A DNA stretch of 64,000 bases from Trinickia violacea. GTDB lineage: Bacteria > Pseudomonadota > Gammaproteobacteria > Burkholderiales > Burkholderiaceae. The notes under the pieces were generated by a model. The model ran no database searches. It was not told the DNA's origin and saw only the letters and a list, made by a program, of their open reading frames with translations. The stretch spans positions 4,402,001-4,466,000 of the forward strand of contig NZ_CP040077.1 of assembly GCF_005280735.1 (NCBI RefSeq). Reading direction: 5' to 3'. Shown here piece after piece: positions 51,738-59,849 of this stretch (the stretch's first letter is position 1; each line of letters opens with the position of its first letter). Position numbers and translations under genes: made by a program.

Positions 51738-52685
51738 ATGAGCACCAAGGTTTTTGTCGACGGACAGGAAGGGACCACCGGCCTGAAGATTTTCGAGTAC
51801 CTGTCGCAGCGTGACGACGTGGAAATTCTGCGCATCGAGGAAGCGAAGCGCAAGGACATCGACGAGCGCCGCCGTCTCATCAACGCTTCGGACGTGACGT
51901 TCCTGTGCCTGCCGGATGTCGCTTCGCGCGAATCAGCCTCGCTCGTCGAGAACGACAAGACCGTGCTCATCGACGCGAGCACCGCGTTTCGCACCGCCGC
52001 CGACTGGGCCTATGGCCTGCCGGAACTCGCCCGCGCGCAGCGCGAGCGCCTGCGCACCGCCAAGCGCATCGCCGTGCCGGGCTGCCACGCATCGGCCTTC
52101 GTACTCGCGATGCGGCCGCTCGTCGAAGCCGGCGTGGTCTCGCCGGACTTCGCCGCGCACAGCTATTCGATCACCGGCTACAGCGGCGGCGGCAAGAAAA
52201 TGATTGCGGACTACGAAGCAGGCGGGAACGCCAAGCTCGATAGCCCGCGTCCGTATGCGCTCGCGCTCACGCACAAGCACCTGCCGGAGATGGCCGCGCA
52301 TACCGGCCTCAAGAACGCGCCGGTGTTCACGCCGATCGTGGGCAACTTCTACAAGGGCCTCTCGGTCACGACCTACTTCTCGCCGAAGGATCTCGCGAAG
52401 CGCGTGAGCCCGCAGGACGTGCAAGCGCTCTTCGCCGAATACTATGCGGGCGAAGCATTCGTGCGCGTCGCGCCATTCGATGCCGAAGAGAACCTCGACG
52501 CCGGCTTCCTCGACGTCCAGGCGAACAACGACACCAACCGCGTCGACCTGTTCGTGTTCGGCAATCAAGAGCGCTTCGTGACCGTCGCGCGGCTCGACAA
52601 CCTCGGCAAAGGCGCATCGGGCGCCGCGATCCAGTGCATGAACTTGAGCATCGGCGCGGCGGAAGACGCCGGCTTGAAGCGCTGA
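51738..52685 (+). CDS. argC: N-acetyl-gamma-glutamyl-phosphate reductase (type 2)
   Basis: 315-residue NADPH-dependent enzyme of arginine biosynthesis, of the short ArgC type. Catalytic Cys116 sits in AVPGCHASAFVLAMRPL, and the N-terminal VFVDGQEGTTGLKIFEYL is the nucleotide-binding start. The ATG at 51738 gives the family N-terminus; an in-frame start at 51684 adds 18 unrelated residues. A terminator follows at 52713. Confidence 0.95.
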   Translation: MSTKVFVDGQEGTTGLKIFEYLSQRDDVEILRIEEAKRKDIDERRRLINASDVTFLCLPDVASRESASLVENDKTVLIDASTAFRTAADWAYGLPELARAQRERLRTAKRIAVPGCHASAFVLAMRPLVEAGVVSPDFAAHSYSITGYSGGGKKMIADYEAGGNAKLDSPRPYALALTHKHLPEMAAHTGLKNAPVFTPIVGNFYKGLSVTTYFSPKDLAKRVSPQDVQALFAEYYAGEAFVRVAPFDAEENLDAGFLDVQANNDTNRVDLFVFGNQERFVTVARLDNLGKGASGAAIQCMNLSIGAAEDAGLKR

Positions 52686-52712
52686 CGCGAAGCGCGCTGC
52701 CGCTCCCCATGC

Positions 52713-52739
52713 AAAGCCGGCTCATCGAGCCGGCTTTTT
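52713..52739 (+). terminator. Terminator of argC
   Basis: Stem AAAGCCGGCTC / GAGCCGGCTTT with a three-base loop and T5, 28 bases after the stop. Confidence 0.93.
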
Positions 52740-53177
52740 ATTTCGACCAGCTTTAATCCCGGGTTAAGTTAAAAATAATCAAATCGATAGATCATACGAA
52801 TTCAATCCGATAACAATTAGATACATTTTAAAATAACAATTTGATACAAATCGGCAATTCATCCCTCGTTCGCCGAAGCCAATTTCAAGCATAAATTTCC
52901 GCCTAGGGATTGTCCCGATTCAGCGACGAACGGGCGTTCTAATATGCTCGTCCGTTTTTCCAAAAGTCTTGCGCGACAAGGCTTGGCCGATCAGCAACGG
53001 TTCCGCACCGATGCTTGAAACGGCCCCGTCTGTTTGAGTCCCCACGCCCCGCCCCAGCCGCCTTAGCGACGTAAAAAATCCAGCGTTTGAATTGCATTTT
53101 TTAGACGGTTTAATCAATTGACATTAATAAATCGCACGGCGAAATTACGTCGCACAATTACATTCAGGGAGACGGGC
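52740..53177 (+). other. AT-rich gene-free region before the tandem lipoproteins
   Basis: About 440 bases, much AT-richer than the surroundings. It has a direct repeat AACAATTAGATACA / AACAATTTGATACA (52812-52825 and 52835-52848, 23-base period); a GC-stem ACGGGCG / CGTCCGT (52930-52955) followed by T5 that looks like an orphan terminator; and TTGACA at 53118-53123 that may be the -35 for the next gene. A 65-residue minus-strand frame at 52920-53117 has no coding support. Confidence 0.6.
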
Positions 53178-54518
53178 ATGTCACATGCCATTTCAAAAGG
53201 CGTGGCTTTGGCCATTGCCGCTGCACCGCTTTTCGTCGCGTGCGGCGGCGGCACCGCAAGCGCACCAACCGCCATCAACGCTCCGCAATGTTCGGGCTCG
53301 AGCTGCGGCGTGCAGGGCCCGCCTGCCCAGGGCACCACGGCGTCGTTGTGTCCCGCCACGGCGGACATCGTCAATAGCACCTACCTGGGCGGCGCGGGCA
53401 GCGGCGAGATCGCGAGCATCCACATCGACGCCGTCGCGATGACCTACACGCTGAAGTGGTACGAATCGCCGATTCCCCTCGCGGCCGGCAACGTCACGCC
53501 GACTCGCGCCGGCACGACGATCACCGGCTCGGTCATGCATCCGCCCGCAGGCACGCTGCCGACCGCCGAACAGACGCGCTGTGCGTTCATCCTCGAACCC
53601 GGCGCCGGCACCGCGGCGGCTACTGGCGGGACGTACTCGACCACGTCGACCTTCAACTCCGCGAACCCGCCGATGATCCTCATCGGCAATGGCGTCGCAG
53701 GCGGCGGCATTCCAGGCGCCGAGGTGCAATACCCGGGCGTCCTGGGATTGTTCGCCGTGCCGGACCGCAAGTTCGACTTTTATCCGTTCATCGGCTTCGC
53801 GCAGGTCGACACCCGCCTTGCCGACCTGCGGGGCACCTATAACGCGCTGCTCTATCACATCCAGCCTTCGGACTCGTGGGCCCAAGCCGGCGTCAACGCC
53901 GTCGAAACCTTCGATGCGAGCGGCAACTGCTCATCGACCTCCGGCTGCAAGACGACGGGTGGCGCATGGACTGCGAGCACGTCGGGTTCCTACTTCGCGA
54001 GCAGCGCCCCGCCGAAGATCGTCAACGGCGCCCAGATCGGACAAAGCGCTCAAGCGCACATGGTGATCGGCCAGTTGAACGGCGCCATCGTGCCGGTGGT
54101 CGTGCGCACCGGGAATGCCAATCCCGGCCAGCTGGCCGTCGACGACGAATCGGGCATCGCGCTGCTCACCGCCGCCCAGTCGCTTGCCTCAGGCGGTTTC
54201 GACGGCGCCTACGCGGGCGCGGACTCGAACTTCAAGTACACGGCGACGCTGATCCAAGGCGGCTTGGGCAGCTTCGTCAATCCGTCGACGAGCGCGCAGG
54301 AATCGGGCTTCGCCTTGCAGTACGGGTTGTCGAGCCCGGGCCTCGTCGGCGTGACGGATCAGCAAGGCAATGCGGGCTTTGCGATCGCGTCGGGTGGGCT
54401 CTACGCGATTTTGATCCAGGGCGAGGAGAACGGCGGGATCACGGCGTCGTCGGGGATCGTCGGGCAGACGACGAGCTCGGTGCCGTACTTCGGCATCGGC
54501 GCGCTCGTGAGCAAGTAG
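53178..54518 (+). CDS. Lipoprotein, tandem paralogue 1 (DUF2957-like)
   Basis: 446 residues. The lipoprotein signal ends in the lipobox FVAC near residue 22, followed by GGGT. The mature body shares with the next gene the blocks SLCP, ESPIP, PTRAGTT, GVAGG-IPG-E-Q, YPFIGF, GTYN, IGQL, VDDESGI and PYF-IGA-V, so the two arose by duplication. I tentatively relate them to DUF2957 of Burkholderia-type bacteria; the assignment is from memory. Function unknown; outer-membrane or surface attachment is likely. AGGGAGA precedes ATG 53178. Confidence 0.85.
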   Translation: MSHAISKGVALAIAAAPLFVACGGGTASAPTAINAPQCSGSSCGVQGPPAQGTTASLCPATADIVNSTYLGGAGSGEIASIHIDAVAMTYTLKWYESPIPLAAGNVTPTRAGTTITGSVMHPPAGTLPTAEQTRCAFILEPGAGTAAATGGTYSTTSTFNSANPPMILIGNGVAGGGIPGAEVQYPGVLGLFAVPDRKFDFYPFIGFAQVDTRLADLRGTYNALLYHIQPSDSWAQAGVNAVETFDASGNCSSTSGCKTTGGAWTASTSGSYFASSAPPKIVNGAQIGQSAQAHMVIGQLNGAIVPVVVRTGNANPGQLAVDDESGIALLTAAQSLASGGFDGAYAGADSNFKYTATLIQGGLGSFVNPSTSAQESGFALQYGLSSPGLVGVTDQQGNAGFAIASGGLYAILIQGEENGGITASSGIVGQTTSSVPYFGIGALVSK

Positions 54519-54604
54519 CTGCGCGTCACCGCAGCACATCAATCAAGAGGCGGCCGACAGGGAGCCAGGCCGCCCGATAACGACAAACATCATGGAGGGG
54601 CAGC

Positions 54605-55861
54605 ATGAGTTGGAAAATCTATTCGGCGCTGGCCGTTGCCGCGCCCTTGCTTGCCGCGTGCGGCGGTGGCGGCGGCAGCGGCGGCGGTGATCCGGCGCCC
54701 GTGGCCGCGAGCCTGTGCCCGTCGTCGCTCGATTACAGCACCGTCTACACGGGCGGCGGCGGCGACGGCGAACTGGTCAAGCTGCAGCTCGACACGACCA
54801 AGCTGACTTGGCAGATCACCTATATCGAATCGCCGATTCCGCAAACCACCGGCACCGTCGCCCCGACGCGCGCCGGCACGACGCAAAGCGGCACGCTGAC
54901 CCAGGAAACCGGGCTGCCGACGCAAAAGCTCAACAATTGCGCGTACCGGCTGAACGGCGCGAGTCTCGACCCGAACCGGCCGGCGCGCGTCTTCATCGGC
55001 GAAGGCGTCGCGGGCGGCACGATTCCGGGCAAGGAGATCCAGTTCAACGGCATCGGCGGCGACGGCGCGGTGCCCGACACGACCTTCCCCTACTACCCGT
55101 TCATCGGCTTTTCGTCGCTGCAGACGAACCTCGCGAGCGTCGCGGGCACCTATAACCAGGTCGGCTATCACCAGGTTCCGTCGCAGAACTTCCTGCCCGT
55201 GGCGGTCGATTCGAAGATCACGATCAACGCCGACGGCACCTGGATCGAGTGCGACAACACCGGCATCAACGCCGGCACCTGCCAGCAGCCCGGGACCAAC
55301 CTCGTGCAGTCGGCGGACGGCAGCGGCGCGTTCGAAACCGACCACTTCCAAGGCCAGGCGAAGCCGACGCTCGCGCCGACGCGGGTCGCGAAAGGCTTCA
55401 TGATCGTCGGTCAATTGCGCGGCCAACTGGTGCCGATCCTGATCCGCACCGGCGTCGCGAACTCGTCGCTCGCGACGAATCCGCAAAACGGCCTGACCGG
55501 GCCCGTCGCCGACGACGAATCCGGCATCTCGATCCTCGCACCGCAAACGACGATCGGCCAAGACTCGCAGGACGGCGAGTACATCGGCGTCGACAGCCAG
55601 TTCGACTACCGGACGACCGCGCTCGAAGGCACCCAGGCCACGCTGCTCGATCCGTTCAACGCCTCGCAGGCATCGCTCGCGACCGCGCTCAACCTCGACT
55701 ACACGCAGAGCGTGCCGGGCGTGGTGAGGTCGTCGCACGTGGGCGCGTCGACGGGCAGCGCGGCGACCGGCAAGTTCATTTTCACGGGAGGCATATTCGG
55801 CTTTCTCGACGAATCGACGCCGTCGTCGCCGTATTTCACGATCGGCGCATTCGTGCAGTAG
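54605..55861 (+). CDS. Lipoprotein, tandem paralogue 2 (DUF2957-like)
   Basis: 418 residues; lipobox LAAC near residue 19 followed by GGGGGSGGG, a flexible linker. Homologous over its whole length with the preceding protein (see its shared blocks). GGAGGGG lies just before the start. It is 86 bases behind paralogue 1 and 169 bases ahead of the OmpW-like gene, all on the plus strand, so a three-gene envelope operon is likely. No catalytic motif is obvious. Confidence 0.86.
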   Translation: MSWKIYSALAVAAPLLAACGGGGGSGGGDPAPVAASLCPSSLDYSTVYTGGGGDGELVKLQLDTTKLTWQITYIESPIPQTTGTVAPTRAGTTQSGTLTQETGLPTQKLNNCAYRLNGASLDPNRPARVFIGEGVAGGTIPGKEIQFNGIGGDGAVPDTTFPYYPFIGFSSLQTNLASVAGTYNQVGYHQVPSQNFLPVAVDSKITINADGTWIECDNTGINAGTCQQPGTNLVQSADGSGAFETDHFQGQAKPTLAPTRVAKGFMIVGQLRGQLVPILIRTGVANSSLATNPQNGLTGPVADDESGISILAPQTTIGQDSQDGEYIGVDSQFDYRTTALEGTQATLLDPFNASQASLATALNLDYTQSVPGVVRSSHVGASTGSAATGKFIFTGGIFGFLDESTPSSPYFTIGAFVQ

Positions 55862-56030
55862 TTCGCGGCGCGTTCGCCGGTATGCGCCGGTATCCGCCGG
55901 TTAACCAGCAATGAGGCAGGCCCTTTGTGCGACGTCGCTTAGACGTCCACAAAGCGGCCCAATAAGAAGCGGCGCGCGCGGGCATCGAGCCCGGCGCGAG
56001 ATCCGCACGCCCGCCTGAGGAGGGGGGAAC

Positions 56031-56858
56031 ATGATCAAAAAAATAGGCGCCGCGCTCGTCGCGGCCTGGGTCTCGCTCGCCGCGCATGCGCAGCAGGCAG
56101 GCGACAACGTGGTCACGCTCGGCTGGTTTCACGTGGCGCCCCAGCAATCGAGCACGGCGCTCACGACGAACGTCGCGCCGACGCCGATCAACACGCCGCT
56201 GCGGCTGCCGAATTCGTTCACCTCGGCCGGCACGGGGCTGTCGACCAACAATGCCGATACGGCAGGGCTCGTCACGAGCCACTTCTTCACCGACAACATC
56301 GCGCTGACGACCGTCGCCGGCGTGCCGCCGACGTTCAAGGTCTACGGGCACGGCACGATCAAGCCGCCGGGACCGGCCGGCGCGCTCGGCATCCAGAACC
56401 TGGGCGATCCGTCGGCGAATCCGATCATCAACAGCGTGCGGCAATGGAGCCCGGCGGTGCTCTTGCAGTACTACTTCGGGAAGGCCACGGCGAAATTCCG
56501 GCCGTATGTCGGGATCGGCGTCTCGTATAACTTCTTCACCAATATCCAGCTGAACCCCGCCTTCATCCAGTCGACGCAGAGCAATCTCGGCGCGGTGCTT
56601 GCCGCAGGCGCGGGCAAGCCAGGGACGACGACCGTATCGGCGAAAGCGTCGTCGTCATGGGCGCCGGTGTTCAACGTGGGCGCGTCGTATTTCTTCACGA
56701 AACACTGGGGCATGACCGCGAATGTGACCTACATCCCGCTGAAGACCACTTCGTCGGTGATCATCAAGGCCGCCGACGGCACGGAGCTCTCCGAGTCGCA
56801 GGCGGAATTGAAGGCGGACCCGATCATCACGTTCGTCGCCGTGTCGTACAAGTTTTGA
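56031..56858 (+). CDS. OmpW-family outer-membrane protein
   Basis: 275 residues. A signal peptide (residues 1-20, ending AHAQ) is followed by alternating beta strands typical of the eight-stranded OmpW barrel: NVVTLGWFHVAPQQSS, the conserved WSPAVLLQYYFGKATAKFRPYVG in two parts, FNVGASYFFTKHWGM, and the C-terminal ITFVAVSYKF with terminal Phe for BAM recognition. An insertion between strands (about residues 30-75) makes it longer than E. coli OmpW. It probably forms a channel for hydrophobic molecules. GAGGAGGGG is upstream. Confidence 0.92.
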   Translation: MIKKIGAALVAAWVSLAAHAQQAGDNVVTLGWFHVAPQQSSTALTTNVAPTPINTPLRLPNSFTSAGTGLSTNNADTAGLVTSHFFTDNIALTTVAGVPPTFKVYGHGTIKPPGPAGALGIQNLGDPSANPIINSVRQWSPAVLLQYYFGKATAKFRPYVGIGVSYNFFTNIQLNPAFIQSTQSNLGAVLAAGAGKPGTTTVSAKASSSWAPVFNVGASYFFTKHWGMTANVTYIPLKTTSSVIIKAADGTELSESQAELKADPIITFVAVSYKF

Positions 56859-56893
56859 CGGGAGTTGCCGGAGATATGGGGAGAAAAGGGGAT

Positions 56894-56944
56894 GAGCTTT
56901 GCATGGGACCCAAGTAAGCGCTAAAGCGCTAACTTGGGTCGACA
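56894..56944 (+). repeat. Dispersed hairpin repeat, copy 3 (best conserved)
   Basis: GAGCTTTGCATGGGACC, then a near-perfect stem: GACCCAAGT (56907-56915) pairs with ACTTGGGTC (56932-56940); inside it, after one A-A mismatch, AGCGCT pairs with itself around AA. It ends GTCGACA. It lies between the OmpW-like gene and the sRNA terminator and could be the 3' hairpin of the OmpW transcript. Confidence 0.75.
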
Positions 56945-57005
56945 AAAAAAAAGCCCGCCTAGGTTGGCGGGCTGAATCCATATCAGAGGAGACATGGAGG
57001 AGACA
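56944..57005 (-). ncRNA. Candidate small RNA with C/U-rich anti-SD loops
   Basis: A predicted transcript of about 62 bases with its own promoter (57012-57040) and a perfect intrinsic terminator: AGCCCGCC / GGCGGGCT stem (56952-56973) followed by nine T in the minus-strand RNA. Upstream of the terminator TGTCTCCTC occurs twice. One copy is near the 5' end; the other is in the loop of a small hairpin formed by TCCAT and ATGGA. Both copies are complementary to Shine-Dalgarno sequences. No open frame fits. The end positions are inferred from promoter and terminator, not measured. Confidence 0.75.
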
Positions 57006-57011
57006 GTTCCT

Positions 57012-57040
57012 ACTATAGCAAACCCTGTGATGCAGTGCAA
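57012..57040 (-). promoter_or_regulatory. Promoter of the candidate small RNA
   Basis: Minus strand TTGCAC (57035-57040), exact 17-base spacer, TATAGT (57012-57017). It lies 52 bases behind the stop of the receiver gene and points away from it into the small RNA. Confidence 0.75.
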
Positions 57041-57091
57041 CATCTTCGTATTCCGCTGTTCTGGGGCGTTGCGCTTGCGCGACACCCGAAG

Positions 57092-57466
57092 TCAATCCGC
57101 CCGCTCGCACGCCATCGACAAGATGAAGCTCAATTGATCCTCTGCCAACGGCTTGATGAGATGCACGTCGATACCGGCAGCGAGCGCCATCTCTCGATAT
57201 TGCGGCTGCCCCCAGCCAGTGAGCGCGATCAACAGCAGGGAACGCTCCCCCGCCATGTCCCGCAATCGGCGCGCGGTTGCCAGGCCGTCGAGCTCTGGGC
57301 CGCCGATGTCGAGAATCGCGACATCCGGCCATTGGCGCTCGGCGATGCTGAGCGCATCGGCCGCGGTGTGCGCGAGCGTCAAGTCGTAGCCCATCTCATC
57401 GAGCAGATTCGCAAGGCCGGCTAACGCATCGTCGTCGCGGCCGGCGATCAATATGCTCTTATGCAC
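57092..57466 (-). CDS. Stand-alone receiver-domain protein (CheY-like)
   Basis: 124 residues, a single receiver domain without output domain. The acidic pocket is in GRDDDAL (Asp11-Asp12), phospho-acceptor Asp53 in AILDIGG, Thr83 in ALTGWG and Lys105 in LIKPL, so it is intact. The GTG at 57466 is chosen because GGGAGG lies just upstream; the frame extends to another GTG at 57514 without such a site. The partner kinase is not in the window. It lies upstream of the candidate sRNA on the same strand. Confidence 0.88.
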   Translation of the reverse strand: MHKSILIAGRDDDALAGLANLLDEMGYDLTLAHTAADALSIAERQWPDVAILDIGGPELDGLATARRLRDMAGERSLLLIALTGWGQPQYREMALAAGIDVHLIKPLAEDQLSFILSMACERAD

Positions 57467-58042
57467 GGTGCCTCCCGATGTGTCGGCTGCATTTCCTCGT
57501 TTGATCGGTTTCACGCCGAATAGATTTCACTTTCTCGCAACAATCTGTTGCGTATTCCCCCGATCGGGCCGCAAACATCACATCAATCCTTCTGAATCGC
57601 ACTCCAAACTGTTGTCTGAAACGCTGATTTACGCAAGCGCTTTTCAGCACTCGGTTAAAAGAAAATCGTTTTCTATCACGTCGCCAACTTTTTTTTGCGA
57701 CCGCGTCGAACCCTTTTTGAACGGCAGTTCGATTCAAACGGGTGCGGGCCCACAAAAAAGCGTCAAACCCTCATCCAGTCGGCGGCCGAGTGTCCGGTCT
57801 CGAACAGTCCGCATTCCTCATACCGTTCAAATTCAATCGCAAACGATTGCGCATTCCACGCACTTAGCACCGGCCGATCGTTAAAGTTCCGCGCCGCTTT
57901 TCCGTAGACGCAACCAAGCAGTTCGACAGTGTCCGTTCCGTAGCGGCAGCCGCAATGAAAGCCGTATGCGAAGGATGTGTTGCCGTTCTTCGCTTGCGCG
58001 TCACCCAGGCTCGCAAGCGGCTTTCACCGCAAAGGAAGTCTC
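57467..58042. other. Long control region with two LacI/PurR-like boxes
   Basis: 576 bases without a gene, between divergent transcription units. ACGCAAGCGCTTTTCA (57631-57646) and TCGCAAACGATTGCGC (57837-57852) both fit the GCAA-N-CG-N-TT layout of LacI/PurR-family operators; the second overlaps the inverted repeat CAATCG-CAAA-CGATTG. T- and A-rich tracts at 57655-57700 could carry promoters. No LacI-type regulator gene is present in the window. Confidence 0.55.
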
Positions 58043-58501
58043 GTGAAACCGATTTTCGATACGAGCGTTGCTCGCGCAATGCTCGGGGCAGCGCTCGTCT
58101 ATGCGCCGCTCGCCTACGGGTCTCTTGGGCAATCCGCCAGTTCCATTGCGAACGACGAAGCGTCGATGCAAGCCGTCAGTCACGCGAGCGTCGCGCAAGC
58201 GGCCTATTCAGTTCATACGATTACGCTGCCCTCCGGCACCGTGGTGCGCGAATACGTCGCGCCAAACGGCATCGTGTTCGGCGTGGCTTGGGACGGTCCG
58301 ACACTGCCCGATTTGAAGACCACGCTCGGCGCCGCGTTCGACCGCTATGTCGCCGCGAGCTCGACGGGGCGCGGCAATCCGCTCGCGGTGTCGGCGGATG
58401 ATCTGGTCGTGTACTCAGGCGGGCACTTGCGTGCGTTTGCCGGGCATGCGTATCTGCCCGCGGCATTGCCCGCTGGCGTCAACGCCAGCGTCGTTCAGTG
58501 A
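58043..58501 (+). CDS. DUF2844 exported protein
   Basis: 152 residues, GTG start at 58043 with AAAGGAAG upstream. The signal peptide spans roughly residues 1-28 (MLGAALVYAPLAYGSLG). The mature part contains ITLPSGTVVREYVAPNGIVFGVAWDGPTLPD in two adjoining halves, the DUF2844 signature, and a C-terminal AFAGHAYLPAALP. Function unknown. It is 10 bases upstream of the DUF3443 gene, with which it is habitually paired in Burkholderia-type genomes (recalled, not checked), implying a joint role in the envelope. Confidence 0.85.
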   Translation: MKPIFDTSVARAMLGAALVYAPLAYGSLGQSASSIANDEASMQAVSHASVAQAAYSVHTITLPSGTVVREYVAPNGIVFGVAWDGPTLPDLKTTLGAAFDRYVAASSTGRGNPLAVSADDLVVYSGGHLRAFAGHAYLPAALPAGVNASVVQ

Positions 58502-58511
58502 CGGAGCGCAT

Positions 58512-59774
58512 ATGCGTGCTTTCTCTTCGCTCTATCGGCTCGCGCTCGCGACCGCCCTTGCCGCCACGATGCTTTCCGCCTGCGGCGGCGGCGGAGGAGG
58601 CTCCTCATCCGCGGCGTCCTCGGCGACCAACTCGAGTTCGAGCGGCACAACCAACACTTCGGCCGCGCCCGCGGTAGTCGCCAATGCGGCGACGATCAGC
58701 GTCGACAGCGGCATTTCGAATGTGCCGAATATGCCGTTCGTGAGCGTCACCGTCTGCGCGCCGGGGAGCGGAAATTGTCGGACGATCGATCACGTGCTCG
58801 TCGATACCGGGTCATGGGGCTTGCGGGTGTTCGCGTCGCAATTGCCGGCGTCGGTCGCATTGCCGCAGGAATCCGACGCGAACGGCAACGCGCTCGCCGA
58901 ATGCATGCAGTTCTTCGACGGCTATACCTGGGGCTCGATCCGCACGGCCGACGTGAAGATCGCGGGCGAAACCGCGGCGTCGCTCCCGATCCAAGTGATC
59001 GATCCGAACTACGCGACCGTGCCCTCCAGTTGCTCGAACACCGGCACGTCGCGCAACACGCCTGGCGCGCTGGCGGCAAACGGCATCCTCGGCATCGGCG
59101 TCTTCAAGCACGATTGCGGCGCCGCTTGTGCAGGGCAGGCCGTCGCGGGGACGTATTACACGTGTCCCGCGTCGGGCTGCACCTCGCTTGCGGTCGCGGA
59201 GCCGCTGCAGGTCGCCAATCCGATCCCCTACTTCGCAACCGACAACAACGGCGCGATCGTCAGCCTTCCGGCATCCCCGGCGACTGGCGAAGTGTCGCTC
59301 ACCGGTCAGCTGATCTTCGGCATCGGCACGCAAAGCAACAACGGACTGGGCTCGGCGCAAGTGCTCGCGGCCGACGCGTCGACGGGCAACTTCACGACTG
59401 TGCAGAACGGCACGACCTATACGAAAAGCCTGATCGACAGTGGCTCGACGGGGATCTTTTTCGCTACCAGCCAGATGTCCGCGTGCGCGAGTCCGAACAA
59501 CGGGTACTACTGTCCGGCGTCGAACGAGCAGTTCAGTGCGGTCAATGAGGGTGTCAACGGCGTGACGAGCTCGGTGACGTTCACCGTCGGCAACGCCACT
59601 GCAATCGCCGCGACCCGCGGCGGCGATGCGGTGCTGCCGCTGTTGGCCGGTCCAGCGTTCGTCACTTCGTCGGTATTCGACTGGGGGCTGCCGTTCTTCT
59701 ATGGCCGCAATATTTACGCGGCGATCGAGCAGCAATCTACGCCGGGCGGCACCGGCCCCTACTTCGCGTACTGA
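58512..59774 (+). CDS. DUF3443 lipoprotein with pepsin-like motifs
   Basis: 420 residues. The lipobox LSAC (Cys24) is followed by a Gly/Ser/Thr linker to about residue 60, as in surface lipoproteins. The body has two aspartic-protease-type motifs, VDTGSWGLR (Asp98) and IDSGSTGIFF (Asp309), about 211 residues apart, a GILGIGVF block at 191-198 reminiscent of pepsin's GILGLAY, and an end segment LPFFYGRNIYAAIE resembling the C-terminal lobe. Cysteines at 82/89, 202/206 and 218/223 could form disulfides. Peptidase activity is inference; the known label is only a domain of unknown function. Confidence 0.85.
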   Translation: MRAFSSLYRLALATALAATMLSACGGGGGGSSSAASSATNSSSSGTTNTSAAPAVVANAATISVDSGISNVPNMPFVSVTVCAPGSGNCRTIDHVLVDTGSWGLRVFASQLPASVALPQESDANGNALAECMQFFDGYTWGSIRTADVKIAGETAASLPIQVIDPNYATVPSSCSNTGTSRNTPGALAANGILGIGVFKHDCGAACAGQAVAGTYYTCPASGCTSLAVAEPLQVANPIPYFATDNNGAIVSLPASPATGEVSLTGQLIFGIGTQSNNGLGSAQVLAADASTGNFTTVQNGTTYTKSLIDSGSTGIFFATSQMSACASPNNGYYCPASNEQFSAVNEGVNGVTSSVTFTVGNATAIAATRGGDAVLPLLAGPAFVTSSVFDWGLPFFYGRNIYAAIEQQSTPGGTGPYFAY

Positions 59775-59799
59775 CCCGGGCGCGCCACACCGCGGATAT

Positions 59800-59832
59800 A
59801 AAAAAGGGAGCGCCGGCGACGCTCCCTTTTTT
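59800..59832. terminator. Bidirectional terminator after the DUF3443 gene
   Basis: 13-bp stem AAAAAAGGGAGCG / CGCTCCCTTTTTT with a seven-base loop; T-runs on both sides serve the DUF3443 gene and the convergent exporter gene. Confidence 0.94.
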
Positions 59833-59849
59833 CGCGCGATGGCGATTCG

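Noticed and set aside
52920..53117. A 65-residue minus-strand frame in the AT-rich region.
   Set aside because: No ribosome-binding site, no conserved domain, and it crosses the terminator-like stem.
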